NCBI GenBank assembly: GCA_014529385.2
Contig: CM043944.1
Span: 92,311,914 to 92,375,913, forward strand
Source: Adiantum capillus-veneris
Taxonomy: Eukaryota > Streptophyta > Polypodiopsida > Polypodiales > Pteridaceae
DNA length: 64,000 bases
Direction: 5' to 3'
Of the stretch, positions 1 through 12,124 are shown in pieces. Numbering within the stretch: position 1 is the stretch's first letter; each line of letters opens with the position of its first letter. Made by a program: the position numbers and the translations under genes. A model generated the notes under the pieces. It ran no database searches, was not told where the DNA came from, and worked only from the letters and a program-made list of their open reading frames with translations.

Positions 1-1050
1 TAGCCAAACATAGAAACTAGTCAAAAATTGCAAGGCAGACAGAAAAACTTGCTTATGATGAACAAAAAGTTGTCCAAATCTAAAAATAAGTCCTGGAGTA
101 TACTACTGATACTGCAAGTAATTAGCAGGCCAAATTTGGTGTTCAGATCTGATGGAACATGGATCGTGATCCATGTCTCCCATCAAGATCTTTGGCTGAG
201 ATTTGAGCAGCAGTAAAGACAAACATTTTTTACCAAAAGAAGCATTTGCAAAAAAGTTGTAAAAAGTGGTCAAAAGAGCCAAAAACAGAATATTGTCAAA
301 ATTGTCATAGCAGACTGGAGAATTCACTTTTGGTTGAGCAAAATTGATCCAAATTCAAATTTTTTTTGGGGAGCAGGCTACAAACATCATAAGCTATCAA
401 CTTACCAAATCCCAAGTCCAGAGGTCACCAAACATGGATCGCGATTTATGTCCCTCACAGGAATTTTCGGTTAGAAACTATACCAACCTGTAGCAAAGAC
501 CATTGTGATCAAAACTTCCTAAAGGAGGGATCGTCAAAAAAGTTCAAAGAGTGGGTCAAAAAGGCCAAAAACAGTTCAAAGTAAAAAACCACCAAACACA
601 CCTAGGGATTGACTATTGATTGACCTAATCAAGTTCAAACCACACAAAAACCACATAGCTAGCATCAGTGGACCAAGGGCAAGCTGTGTGCCAAGTTTCA
701 TCACCTTTTGACACAAGGGGACATGGATCGCGATCCATGTCCCCTTGTCACAGATTGATACTAAACTTATATCATAGCTAGAGCAGGTCACAAGGAGCCT
801 AGTGGTCTTTTCAAAATTGAATTTGGACGTCAAAAACCAAGTCAAAAGCACAAAATTGTCAAGGATTGTGAGCAAGTGCTAAAATTGACCTAATTTTCAA
901 GCCAGAGGTCCAAATCCAAAAATTTCTAATACCATAACATCTAATAAGCATGTTGATCCCGATGGTACCAAGAAAAGTCAATTTGACCTCCAAACATAAA
1001 TCGCAATCCATGTTCTATAGTGATAGCTTGATCGAAAATTTTCTAGATCA
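1..1050. repeat. Diverged ~280 bp repeat array with a palindrome in each unit
   Basis: A 20 bp palindrome, ACATGGATCGCGATCCATGT or a close variant, occurs at 157-176, 432-451, 721-740 and 994-1013, so the spacing is 275, 289 and 273 bp. After each of the first three copies comes similar sequence in the same order (AAAGAC, then a TCAAAA-rich stretch, then GTCAAAA.GCCAAAAACA). I read this as four diverged direct repeats. At 713-748 the palindrome extends to 36 bp with no mismatch. No coding frame is convincing. The array lies upstream of, or in a 5' intron of, RAD51C; the missing first RAD51C exons are not visible in it. Confidence 0.6.
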
Positions 1051-1817
1051 GTAGTGCATACAAAAGGAAACATATCCTCAAGCTTAGATTTGGAAAAATT
1101 TGAACAAATTTGGCCAAAAGACATCAAAACAGGTGGCAGATTGAAAACCGCATCTTTTGCACTTTCTTAAGTGAGGTTTATCAAGCTAAGAATTGCATCT
1201 GAGTAGCGTGGCAACCGAGCTTGACTGCATCTATTAGTTGCTGCCTGCGACAATGTTGCATGCTGTATCAAGCCTTGTGTATGACTGGGTGCAACATCCA
1301 GCTCATTTGCTGCTTTGTTGGCTGGGGAAATTTGCAAGTCTGCTCGCATGTACTAAGAGAAATCCAAAAGTTGGAAATGCTAACTGCAGTCATTTGCGCA
1401 AGGTCATTACCGTACATTGTAAGATTTTGTTGACCTTCCCTGACTTCTGCAAGGTATAATATGCTAAATCTGTAAGTCAAGCTGTCGTTATTTTGATTAT
1501 TAGAGAATGCTCATTGTGCTTTGAAATGAATCCGACCACTCATTTGGAAATTGGCTTCCGAATTAAGTCTTATAACCTGCTTAAAAAATACAGATGCAGC
1601 ATAGTTTGCACAACTCTTAGAATTCAGCATTTGAAAATCAATATAAATCATTTCCTGCACATTTGTTGAATAGCATGTGCACCTGTCAACTTTGTATGCA
1701 TGTGTCCCTGTGAATGAAGATGTTCTATGAAAAGTTATGGCATTCTTGCTTTGTGCTCTCTTGTCTTTAAGTCACAAAATGGCTTTTCGCACTTATATAT
1801 TTGTGACGTCCATTCAG

Positions 1818-4800
1818 GTGCCAAAACGGCATGGGACTTGCTTTGCATTGAGAAAACAAGGAAACGTATAAGCACGTCCTGTGCAGAGCTGGACTCTTTA
1901 TTAGGCGGAGGAATATGCTTGCAAGAAGTAACAGAAATCTGTAAGGTCTTTTAAGAAGGAAGGGTAACGGACTCGTCACGGTGGGCCCAAATTAGGTGGC
2001 GTGGTGCGGCTTTGATCTCTGCTGTCCAATCTCCAAGGTGAACTAGGGTGTACTAGGCGGTGAACTAGGTACCAAAAATGGTGCCCCTAATTCATTCCCA
2101 GTTCACCCCCCTCACATGGTGTGGGGTTGAACCTGGGACTTCATGGTTCCTACATGAAAGCCCTACCACCATGCTATGGTGTGCCGGGGGACTATGTGGG
2201 CACGGCAGGTGTTCACTCCCTGGTTCACCCCTTAGTTGATTCCTAGTTCACCTGGGCAATCGGACGGCGGGGAGATTAAAGCCGCTCTGCGCCCCCTAAT
2301 TTGGGCCCTAGATCCCCCTGGTGAGGGATCTTGTGCCATATAGTGACGGGGGTAACGGGGAGGTTATCAGCTCATGCCTCTTATATTGCAATTTTTATTT
2401 CAGGTGGTGCACCAGGTATTGGTAAAACGCAGTTTGGGTCGGTATCTGCTGAATTTAGCTATATGTTTTCAAGATTAGAGAGATGCTTATATGTTTATCC
2501 TTTCAGTATGCAGTTAGCAATCAATGTGCAGATACCCAAGGAGGCTGATGGAATTGGAGGAAGTGCTGTGTATATAGGTCCCGCCAGAAACTCCTGCTGC
2601 TTGTCCAAGAGGAGATTCCTGTCTTTTCTACTGATTAGACTTGTTCTGAGCATTGTGTCTTGTGGACAGATACAGAAGGCAGCTTCATGGTTGAACGTGC
2701 ATTGCAAATGGCCCAAGCATGTGTGGCGCGGCTATGCTCTGTTGATGGGTTGAGCTTCAATTCAGAAGATTCCTTCAATGTGGATACCTTCCTTTCAAAA
2801 ATATACTACTTTCGAATTTGTGACTCTACAGAGCAGATTGCCATTGTGAATCAACTTGAGAAGTTTCTTGAGGAACATAAAGAGGTTGTTTACTAACATT
2901 TTGCCTCAATTGGTCTCTTAATTACTGTTTTATGCAGTGCTTTCATTTTGATTTGCTTACATGTATCAGAATCGCTCTTTTCCTTCAATGAGTGATATCT
3001 GTGTAATTGTGTACCTCTACCTCTGATGTCTGGTTGTAAGATCTATGATGAAGTGAATAGAGCATTCTGACCCTAAAAATTTGTCTTTTCACTATATGGA
3101 AAAAAAAGGGGTACGGCACCGAGGCAAAACATGAGAGGAGAAGATTTACACCATTGTAAGTTGGAAGGGATGGGAATGTGTCCATGAACTGTTTTCTCCT
3201 ACACTCTCCGCTGGAGAAGTCAATTATGATCCTCCAAATCTCTCCACTGCAGATGTCGATGATGATTTCCAATTGCTATGTGCCTAGCCTTCTCTGCCTC
3301 TTCCTTGTTTCGAGAATTAAACACTTATCTGCAGCAATCTCCATGCCTCTTTTTGTCTCTAAACCTTCAACTCTAACACCAAGTTTAGAAAAATTTGAAA
3401 TTCAGATCGATAAACTTAATGGTGTACCATTTCTTCTAGTCAGCTAGCACTATTCTAATATCAGGTATATGAAACTGCTGCATGTGGCATGATAAGGTGA
3501 TTTTTTCTATCATCTTCTGCGGGCTTTTTGACGTTAAGCATCTTCTTTTCACTATTCATCAGGTCAAACTTGTGGTTATTGATAGTGTAACCTTCCATTT
3601 TCGACATGGTTTTGAAGATATGGCTTTGCGGACACGACTTCTGAGTAGCATGGGACAAAAACTTATGCGGCTTTCGGAGTTGTTTGAGGTTGCGGTATGT
3701 CAAGCTTTAGTCCTTGATATTTGGGCTGTGTTATGCGTGACAACATGCTCAATTGTGAGGTTTTTCTCTCTGTGTGTGGGGTATTTGTGCTACGTGGGTG
3801 GACAATTGTATGTACTTGTGTATGTATTGGAGGACATTGATGTGTGTGCAGAGATAAGTTGAGTTTACCAGTTAACCTTATCATGTCTAGGGAAATCTCA
3901 AACCTTCAAAGAAGAGGATGCTGTAGTGTGTTCACATTTGCAAAGTTCTTCCTGCATTGATTTAATGAAATTCTACTCAGGATAAGATTATTTCTTTAAT
4001 TATCCATATTAAAGTTCTAGATATCTTAGATAAGGTACTAATCCGCAACCCAAATGTTGACAGTCGTTCGAATTAGGAAGGTGGCCATAAGAAGACAGAC
4101 TTTGTCTCTGATATTTCTCAACCACACCATTGCAGGTAGTACTTGTGAATCAGGTTACCACAAAGTTCACTGGAGGAATTTCTAAGTTGGTCCCTGCCCT
4201 AGGTAAGGAAAGATATTCTTAAGGTTCTTTCTTGTTCTGAAAATTAATTATTACATGCTAGGTGCTTTCCTGTCTTAAAGCGAGTCGGTTGTCGATGGCC
4301 TTGTAAAGCCTCTGTAACAGAGGTGTTTTAATACTAAGATAATGTAATGTACATGGAAATTCCCATTAAATGTAAAGCCTCTGTAACAGAGGTGTTTTAA
4401 TACTAAGATACTGTAATGTAAATGGAAATTTTCAAAGCTTTTTCTTTAGTGTGTAAGGCTTAAGTACGAGATGATCATTTAGGTCTACACTTAGCCAATG
4501 TTCGATTCAAACTCAGTTGGTAGCAGACGTGTGAAAAACGCTTGATAAAATTCGAGTTTGTAACTCGGTTTCAAATTGCGAAGTTGGGTTAATCTATTCC
4601 AGTGCACAATGGCCATTTTGGATTTGAATGCCTGTGAAATGCAAAAAAATTAGAGTTGCCTTTGATTTGGCCTAGGGGTCTGAATCAAGCTCATTTCATA
4701 CTTTCATAGTTGTCTGTGTTTGGCATTCGATTACTGCTTGCACTCTAGCTTTAAGGTTCTTGTATCTTGTGTTTGTTCTTATTATTAGCTGAAACATGGG

Positions 4801-4976
4801 CAGGTGAAAGCTGGTCACATGCTTGCACAAACAGGTTGATTCTTTATTGGGAGAACAACCAGAGGCATGCTTACATGTTCAAGTCGCCTTCGCTTCCATC
4901 GGTTTCAGCTCCCTTTTCAGTGACACAAGAAGGAATCTGTGGTGTTGATTATAGCAAAAGGCCACGGAGGTTGTAG
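1818..4976 (+). CDS. RAD51C: DNA repair protein RAD51C (5' end missing), seven exons
   Basis: RAD51 paralogue, a RecA-fold ATPase of homologous recombination that acts in the nucleus in the BCDX2 and CX3 complexes. Exons by splice sites and protein similarity: 1818-1940, 2404-2437, 2507-2577, 2670-2884, 3563-3694, 4136-4202, 4804-4976 (stop TAG). Lengths and phases close exactly, giving 270 residues without a stop. Walker A GAPGIGKT is built across the first splice junction (fragment residues about 43-50). The RAD51C signatures [12 protein letters not shown] and [12 protein letters not shown] (Walker B Asp about residue 154) follow, then LVNQVTTKF and [14 protein letters not shown]. The C-terminus ends KRPRRL, a possible nuclear localisation signal. 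The fourth exon could end at 2887 instead of 2884 (one extra Val). About 70-80 N-terminal residues are missing; their exons were not found in 1-1817 and are probably upstream of the window. It looks like a functional host gene. RAD51 itself and XRCC3 fit less well. Confidence 0.92.
1971..2350. mobile_element. Foldback / Mutator-like MITE inside a RAD51C intron
   Basis: Two arms of about 67 bp, 1983-2048 and 2241-2308, are imperfect reverse complements: both start GGGCCCAAATTAG, run through a CGGCTTT.ATCTC core and end GGTGAACTAGG. Outside the arms both sides carry CGTCAC (1974-1979; reverse strand at about 2343-2348), and outside that an 8 bp direct repeat GGTAACGG (1963-1970 and 2351-2358), a likely target-site duplication. 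Long terminal inverted repeats with an 8-9 bp duplication suggest a non-autonomous Mutator-like element. It lies wholly between the RAD51C exons ending at 1940 and starting at 2404, so it should be spliced out. It has no coding capacity. Confidence 0.65.
2120..2180 (-). other. tRNA-like segment (A and B boxes) inside the MITE
   Basis: On the minus strand an A-box-like TAGCATGGTGGTAGGGC (about 2178-2162) is followed, at tRNA-like spacing of about 45 nt, by GGTTCAACCCC (2133-2123), a good pol III B box. Between them TCATG and CATGA can pair to close a 7 nt loop like an anticodon arm, but loop position 33 is A instead of T and the T stem pairs poorly. It is not a working tRNA. It may be the head of a tRNA-derived SINE captured by the foldback element. 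Confidence 0.4.
4302..4439. repeat. Tandem duplication, 69 bp unit, in the last RAD51C intron
   Basis: Two nearly identical copies start TGTAAAGCCT at 4302 and 4371. Each contains the palindromic stem CCTCTGTAACAGAGG. The few differences (for example aagataatg versus aagatactg) show a fairly recent duplication. It lies between the exons ending at 4202 and starting at 4804. Confidence 0.85.
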
Positions 4977-5900
4977 CTGGCTATCCCGAACCTTCATCTC
5001 GGCGTTCTTTGTTGGGTAGTAGAACTTTGTAAACAGTCGAACATCTCATTAGAGGTCTCAGGCAACCACCTCAAAGCTCCTGGCTTCTTGTGTTTCGGTT
5101 CCAAAAAATTTGATTCTATGTTGGATCTGCAAGCTGGGAAAATGTGATGGTCCACCAGCAGGGGTATGATACAGAGGGCATGCAACGATTATTGTACGGA
5201 CGTGATGAACTATGTATCTTCATTATCAACGTCAGCCTGCCTCCTTTTATTGCACTCTTGTGAGCGTAGGTTTTGGTCATACCAGACATACATGGCATGG
5301 ACAAATTTGAGCCTGGTTTTGTCCAGTTTCTAGTCTATGAGGAAAGGCATGGCTAGTCCAATTCAATGTTGTCCCCAGCGTCTGAATTAAGAATTCCATC
5401 GGGAGAACTTGTGTCTGCCCGCCTCCACATCAGAATTATAAATTTTGCTTGAGACTTACAGTCAAGCTTACCACTGCTACACACAAACTTTGGTGCTTTG
5501 GACGACATACCTGATCTCTACTTTTCAAGATTAGTATGCTTGTAATTAACTAGTAGCTCAAGAAGGGTGAGAAGGAATCTCAAGTCTCAGAGGATGACCA
5601 CGAAAAGGGCAATCTTGGCACATATCTGCACATAGTGGAAACTGTTTTTTTTTTGCACTCTTAGATGGATTTGACACCTAAACCTTCCCGCTTTCAAAAG
5701 CATGGAGGGTGATGGCGGGATGTTGACAGCATGTGCCAGAGGTGCTACAACCCTGGCGAGCACGGTTGAAGGCACTGCACCAACACGTTCTCCTGCTCTT
5801 TACTGCAGACTCCAGAGGAGGAAGCCAAGAAGGGTGTGAGGTGGGGAGGAGTGAGGTGCAGGAGGGATAGCACGAGAAAGCAGTTGAGGGACGCAACCCA
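4977..5900. other. 3' flank of RAD51C, no further gene seen
   Basis: Presumed 3' untranslated region and intergenic DNA. I found no second coding exon series on either strand and no clear repeat until the microsatellites that start at 5902. Confidence 0.4.
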
Positions 5901-5901
5901 G

Positions 5902-6155
5902 CTCTCTCTCTCTCTCTCTCTCTCTCTCAACACATTTCTTTTAGAGCGCTACCGTTTCACGAAATGGAGCAAGCCGCATCTCCCCATTATAAGGCTGGGT
6001 TCAAACTAGGGCGCCGAAGAGAAATGCACAGGGGCGTCAAGGTTCCATGTCAAAATTTGATTGGTAGGATTTGAGGCAGTCTTTCGTCGGGCCCTCCATT
6101 TTTCTTCCCCCCCCCCCCCCCCCCCCCCCCCCTTCTCTCTCTCTCTCTCTCTCTC
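5902..6155. repeat. (CT)n at 5902-5930, then poly-C plus (TC)n at 6107-6155
   Basis: A CT run of about 29 bp; then a C homopolymer of about 26 bp (6107-6132) joined to a TC run (6133-6155). The open frames crossing these runs are low-complexity artefacts. Confidence 0.9.
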
Positions 6156-7005
6156 AGTTGATGGCTTCTCTTATCCCCCTTCTCCCAAAATTGTTCACAC
6201 GAGGCAGCAAAAGACTTGCGTAGAGTTGTTTCTTTCGACGGTTCAATCTGAACCCAGCCTAAGTCACAGTAGGAGCATTCAACACAAAGGGCAGAGTGTA
6301 CGAGTAATAAGTTTTGGCATGTCCCAAAGGGGTTAAGCCTCCTCTTTTTGCTAATGAAAAATGGCAATTTTGTTTTTGAAATTCACAATTTTTTGATAGG
6401 TGGATAAGTTATTGGACACTCATTGTTGGGATATTAGACTAAGGATTGAGGCCTAGGCTTGGGCTCGGGGAATGATTTCGATCCCTTCTTTTTAATATAA
6501 GCAATTTTTTTTTCCTTTTAATTTTTTTGGGGTGTTTTTAGTTTATATTTATTTATTTATTTATTTATATTTTACTTTTCTTATATTTTTTATTTGTATT
6601 TTTTATAAAAAAAAAACTTTTTTTGGATAAGGTTGTGATGCGTGGACATCAAGCTCACACGCACAGACTCTACCTATGCATGCAACTGCACCTTATAGCT
6701 CTATCAGAACTTAGCTACACTGCACACTGCAACACTAGCAGAACTAACAACTTGCTCAGTGCCTATTGTAAAAAACCTACAGATTATAGAGCTACTAACA
6801 CTAATAGACATACTCAAATCTGCGCATTACAAAGCTTAAACATATCTAACAAAATCTACACAAAGTTGCACCTTGCAGCACTAACAGATTTAATCACAAC
6901 TCATTAAAAAAAACGAAAAGGACATAAATGAATGGCTTCACGAGGTAGCATTTAGTGCTCCTCAAGCTTGGTCCAAGGCAAAATCCTTGATAGCGGTGCC
7001 AAAAA
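6156..7005. other. AT-rich intergenic DNA, no gene seen
   Basis: Contains a T/A-rich stretch (about 6480-6620). Next to the LTR at 7006 is TTTTTGGCACCGCTATCAAGG on the minus strand (7004-6984), which resembles a decayed primer-binding site. The open frame near 6623-6907 has no recognisable motif and I do not call it a gene. Confidence 0.4.
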
Positions 7006-7247
7006 TGTACGTTTCTACTGCACGTGGTGTTGAAGGGTGGGGACTTGTCGACCACTGTGTGCGAGTCACGAATGGTTGCAAGCACACAACCAAACTATCC
7101 TAATAAGCTCAAAGGGGCAATGGTGTATCACCACTCACCGCTCAATGCTTGCCGTTGTGAAAGATTCCATGTCGCGAAGAAGGAGCAACCGTCGCCGCGC
7201 TCAACCGCCTCACCACCGCCGCAATGATCTCTCTCAAGCGCGTGCGT

Positions 7248-7291
<44 letters not shown>

Positions 7292-7581
7292 GAGCACACG
7301 AATGAGAAGAAGGTAGAGGTAGAGCAAGAGCACTTCTTTAGCATGCACCTCCAGAATGAGGATTTTATGTCAAAATGGACTTTTTATATGAATCTGATCC
7401 ATTCACACATGGATGTCCATAGTGGTCAGTCATAGCAAAAATATTGTAAAAATGAGATAAGTGGTGCGCCTCTCATCGGTGATCACCTACGTACCTATAG
7501 GACCGAAAAGCTCGGTCTATGACTCAAGCTAAGTGATAAGGCATCCGTCAAAGGTGATAAGGTGTCCGTAAGTGGTTAATT
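7006..7581 (-). mobile_element. LTR of a Ty3/Gypsy-type element, minus orientation
   Basis: On the minus strand this segment begins near TTAACCACTTACGG (7580) and ends CGTACA (7006). Most of its length is alignable, in reverse complement, to 24617-25229: shared blocks include the start, the GGTGCGCCTCTCATCGG.GATCACCTA region, the GAGGATTTTATGTCAAAATGGAC block, a CA/TG microsatellite and the final GACAAGTCCCCA segment. Immediately beyond the 7006 end is a sequence like a decayed TGGCGCCG-type primer-binding site. So this looks like a 5' LTR in minus orientation whose internal region has been lost or scrambled. Confidence 0.6.
7249..7287. repeat. (CA)n microsatellite
   Basis: About 39 bp of CA inside the minus-strand LTR. 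The sister LTR at 24617 carries (TG)n at the matching position, plus an adjacent (GA)n. Confidence 0.95.
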
Positions 7582-8227
7582 GTAATGGGAATAGTCTATG
7601 AACTTTGAGAATAGCAGAATTAAGAGAATTAAGGTGAGCATTTTTGTGAGATCACTTTGAGAACATAGAGAGTGAACTTAATTGTGGTAGCAACATAAAC
7701 ATAGTACTTAATTAACTTGACCTGAACAATACTTTTGCAAGAGAGAGAGAGAGTATTAGAGAACATGACAATAATTGAGGATCGGATTTACTTGGAGCCG
7801 GTCTCCCCTCCAGAAGGCGTTTGTATTATAGATTCTCCCATCAAGAGAGACTTTGTTACAATACAATCTTTGTGTTCCTTGTGACCTTGGTGATGCTATG
7901 AAGATGGAAAGCTTCATGCATTATGAGCTTAACATAAACTTTGCAAAAAGCATTAACTATCCAAAGCCTCAGTCCCAAGGCCTCAAACACCTTCAAACAT
8001 TCCATATGAGAAAGAAATAGTTCCTCACTTATCATCACTCTTTTTGCTTAGCTTAGCATAATAGCATAGTAATGAAGATGAAGAAGATGACAAGCTTAAG
8101 CATTGAAGCATGGCTCTTGATTGGATTTGCATTCCATAGCCAAGAGTGTTTGTGTAAGCTCTCCACTTCTTAACAAGCTTGGAGAAGGAGATGGAGCTCT
8201 TTCATTTTGCACTTCACACAATGAGAG

Positions 8228-8283
8228 TGTGTGTGTGTGTGTGAGAGAGAGAGAGTCTACCTCCCCTCTCATTCTTGGTCCAC

Positions 8284-8314
<31 letters not shown>
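8228..8314. repeat. (TG)n(GA)n and (TC)n microsatellites
   Basis: Short TG and GA runs at 8228-8254 and a TC run at about 8287-8314. Confidence 0.9.
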
Positions 8315-8317
<3 letters not shown>

Positions 8318-8480
8318 TTATTTTATTATTTCATTTGGACATGTGTCCCCTTTTTTCTCTTTGAGAGAGAACTTAATTATTTATTTTTATGTATCTAAAT
8401 TCTCATTGGACTTCTTTAAAACTTAACCAGTAGCATTCAAGCATATCATGAGGGCCACATGTGGAAGATCATTTGAACAT

Positions 8481-8625
8481 ATGTCTTTTATGCTTATTAA
8501 GTCATTTGGTTGAATTGAATACTTCAAAAACTTAATCAATCAAGTAAGCATGTGTCTTTTATGCTTCTTAAGTCATTTGTTTTGAATTGAATACTTCAAG
8601 CCTTAGTCAATCAAGCATGGACGTT
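8481..8625. repeat. Tandem repeat, ~71 bp unit
   Basis: Two copies starting at 8481 and 8552 share GTCTTTTATGCTT.TTAAG, then GAATTGAATACTTCAA, then TCAATCAAG. A third, weaker echo follows to about 8690. Non-coding. Confidence 0.7.
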
Positions 8626-8876
8626 CATGCCTCTGGAGAATTTATCTTCGAATTTAACATTTCAAAAACCTTAGTCATTTAAGCATAAAAATCACCTCAA
8701 GCTTTGGATGAGGTTTCCACAACCACTTTAAGCATCTTAGCACCTCATGCTTGGATAGGATTCTCACCTCGAGGTTAGCCCTAGCTTGCGTAAGGTCAAA
8801 TGACTTTTTAACACTAACTTTTGGAGGTCTTTAATGAAGCTAACCCTAAGGTCTTTTAGGCTCCATTATATGCACG

Positions 8877-9075
8877 TTGCTCTTTGATAGACTACCTCCG
8901 TTTGGACCTCTTTTGAGATGTAACCATCTCTCCTCTTTGTCCCTTGCTGAGGTAAATCTAGAAGCACTTATTGCAGATTGCTCTTTGGTAGATCGTCTTC
9001 TTTTGGGCCCCTATTGAGATGCAACCATTTCTCCTTTTGGTCCCTTGTTGAGATAGTTCTAAAAGCACACATATA
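8877..9075. repeat. Tandem repeat, ~101 bp unit
   Basis: Copies at 8877 and 8978 share TTGCTCTTTG.TAGA, TTGAGATG.AACCAT.TCTCCT, GTCCCTTG.TGAG and a final C/T-AGAAGCAC block. Diverged, non-coding. Confidence 0.7.
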
Positions 9076-9619
9076 TATCCTAACTCTTTTTTTTTCTTTT
9101 ATCTTCCCATATTAAGTGATCAGTTTAATATGAGAAAATCATTTGGTAAAGTTAGATATTATATTTTATGACATTAACATAGTCCCTGTTGGCTTCACAA
9201 GCTCCTTTAGACCTCCGATCTTCCCCAAAATGACAAAAAAAGGGGTGAATCCTCTATTTTTGGCAACTACCTTTCTTTTCGGACACTTGTCCCACGTTTA
9301 TGCATGCTCGCATGGAAAACGTTGCTTTTCTCGGCTTGATTTTAAGATTGCACGTGGGAGAGTCAATCTATTTTGAACAACACTGCTCGACGCTATCAGG
9401 CCCATATACACAAGTTTGCATACCCTCAACAAAAGGAAGGGAAGGCCGGCGGACCCTCCCTTGTGAGTGTGCCCCTTTCGACCGTCACCGTCACCACCAA
9501 ACCGCCATCGAGCGGTGTCGCATGGCCAAGAGCCACCCACCGCGCCGGAAAATTGTCCAATAGCACTGTCTAGTCGCCTGCGTAGCGTTCACACACGAGT
9601 GGAGAGAGAGAATCCATTG

Positions 9620-9672
<53 letters not shown>

Positions 9673-11640
9673 CTTGAGTCAACCAAATGAGGGCCATTAT
9701 CTAATATAAATACCACGGTACTCTAGCCTCTGGCGGTGCATGTGAGATAAATTACACGGCCATTGGCAGTCCCATGCGAGCCAACCCTCAAGAAGTTTGG
9801 AAATCCTCACCAAAACACTTTTAAAAAAATTTCTCTTGGTGCCACATTTGACCTCTTCTCATTTACTGCTCAATGATCCAATGTTCAGGCTATAAAGACT
9901 CGGTGAAACTCCATAGCCCAGGTTTCAAGATCCGAGACCCTCGAGACACTTTGATCTCCTCGCGACCTCGAACGACTCGTCCAAAATTTGCAATAAACCA
10001 TCAGTCTCCACACCTTCGCACTTATCCACCAACTTCAATGGGGCGTATCTTCTCACTCCGAGCTCTGATTGATGCCCTATAACTTCCAGTGAACTTCACG
10101 TGCCGCATAGTATCCATGTAGACTCTGGCAAGGTAAAAAACCCACATGATGGCATGCCTACCGTGGCGACCAAACATGCACACAACTGGCCCCCGACAAA
10201 ACTTCAACTGCTTATAACTTGGTTGTTTGAACTCTGATTGTCAATCCAAAAAGACTAACATGCACCATGAGGTGAGAACTTTATGCTCATGCACTTGCTT
10301 CCACTATGACTATCCATATGCAATTGTCCAATCCGGCAGGGCTCTGCAAACCACTTTTAGCTTCAAACCGCCATATCTTGCACTTCATAAGTCAAATTGA
10401 GGAGCCATATGGACCAACTTAGAGAACACATCGAGGACCACCTTTGGCAATTTCATTTTTTTCACTTAGAGCACTTTGAATAGCCACCTTTGATAGGCAC
10501 CTTGACAAGGCATATTGGCCCAAAAACCCACATTAAGCATACACACTCACCGCCCTTTGCCTGCCCTTGACTTTGATATATGCTTTGCCACTTTATCATG
10601 TACTTGTAAACACACAAAGCCCTGCCTTGAACACTTCATAGCATCAATCAACTTTAGTTGCACCAACGATACTTATAATTAGAGTCAAGGTTAATCCAAT
10701 AGAGCTTCAATACTCTCACTTTAGTGCTCTCTTCTACCAGTGGTCATAATTTATAAACCACAATAATACTTTGATTCTTTGGCTTACCATACATGATACA
10801 CTTGTATATGGATGGTCTCTCGTGACCATAAGACGTACATCCCTCTCCACAAGTAGACACAAGACACAACATGGCCCTATTAGACAAATTATAACAGGAC
10901 ATGTGATATGCACTATTCTTGGAAGCTGCCTTTATACTCTTAACATAGCGGCATGCAATAGGAGGCGCATCGCAAGCTAGATGAATCTCCATTTCCATTC
11001 AGTGTGGCATTGTATGCGCCCATTCCAAGAATGAAACTCTTTGCCACATTGTCCATGTGCTGGTCTTCTTAGAGAAGAGGAGCAATGTGGACATTGTTTA
11101 TTGAAGGTCGCCATGGGAGCTACAGGAGGAGAGGGAAGAGTGGTGCACAAGGAATCTTAGTAGTGAACGAGGAAAGGGTGGTGGTGGAAGCAATATCAGG
11201 CTCATGAGGAGCGTACTATAATTTTAATCAAGGTCAAAGAAGTGGCATCTTCGCTTGTAAGGATTTCTCTATTAGAACATATTGAAGCTTCTTGCTCTTG
11301 CCCTCCCCCCGCTACTTTGACCATCACCCATCACTCTTGAGCATCCATTGCTACAAGTGGCCGAGAAATAATTCAAGCACATGGGCATGTCATATAGTCC
11401 TTGTTGCTGCATGTTGTTGAGTTGTTGAAGGACACCATCGCCACTCACATTTATGCTAACATTTTGCGATCTCTTGTTGCATGCCCTCCTTGTTTGTCAT
11501 CTCTCCATGGGGGCATTGGCAATATTGAACACTCTAAGAAGAGCGCATATACAACTCCCGGCTATTTCTTTATAAGCCACTGCTCATACATGCACAATAT
11601 GGGCACCCATAGCACCCTGCCCTTCAAGTTACCTGCTTCT
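9076..11640. other. Intergenic DNA, no gene recognised
   Basis: Only short unconvincing frames. One clear feature is the (CT)n run at 9623-9669. I see no splice-site series that forms a protein and no transposon protein motif. Confidence 0.35.

Positions 11641-12121
<481 letters not shown>

Positions 12122-12124
<3 letters not shown>

Noticed and set aside
1-1050. CRISPR-like array
   Set aside because: The spacing is about 280 bp, the repeats are palindromic and diverged, there are no cas genes, and the DNA is a plant genome.
1167-1480. Possible N-terminal RAD51C exons
   Set aside because: Frames here show none of the N-terminal helix-hairpin-helix-like sequence of RAD51C.
2120-2180. Functional tRNA gene on the minus strand
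   Set aside because: A and B boxes are present, but position 33 is not T, the T stem does not pair, and it sits in a foldback element.
6623-6907. 94-codon Thr/Asn-rich frame
   Set aside because: No motif, composition typical of AT-rich non-coding DNA, no supporting neighbours.
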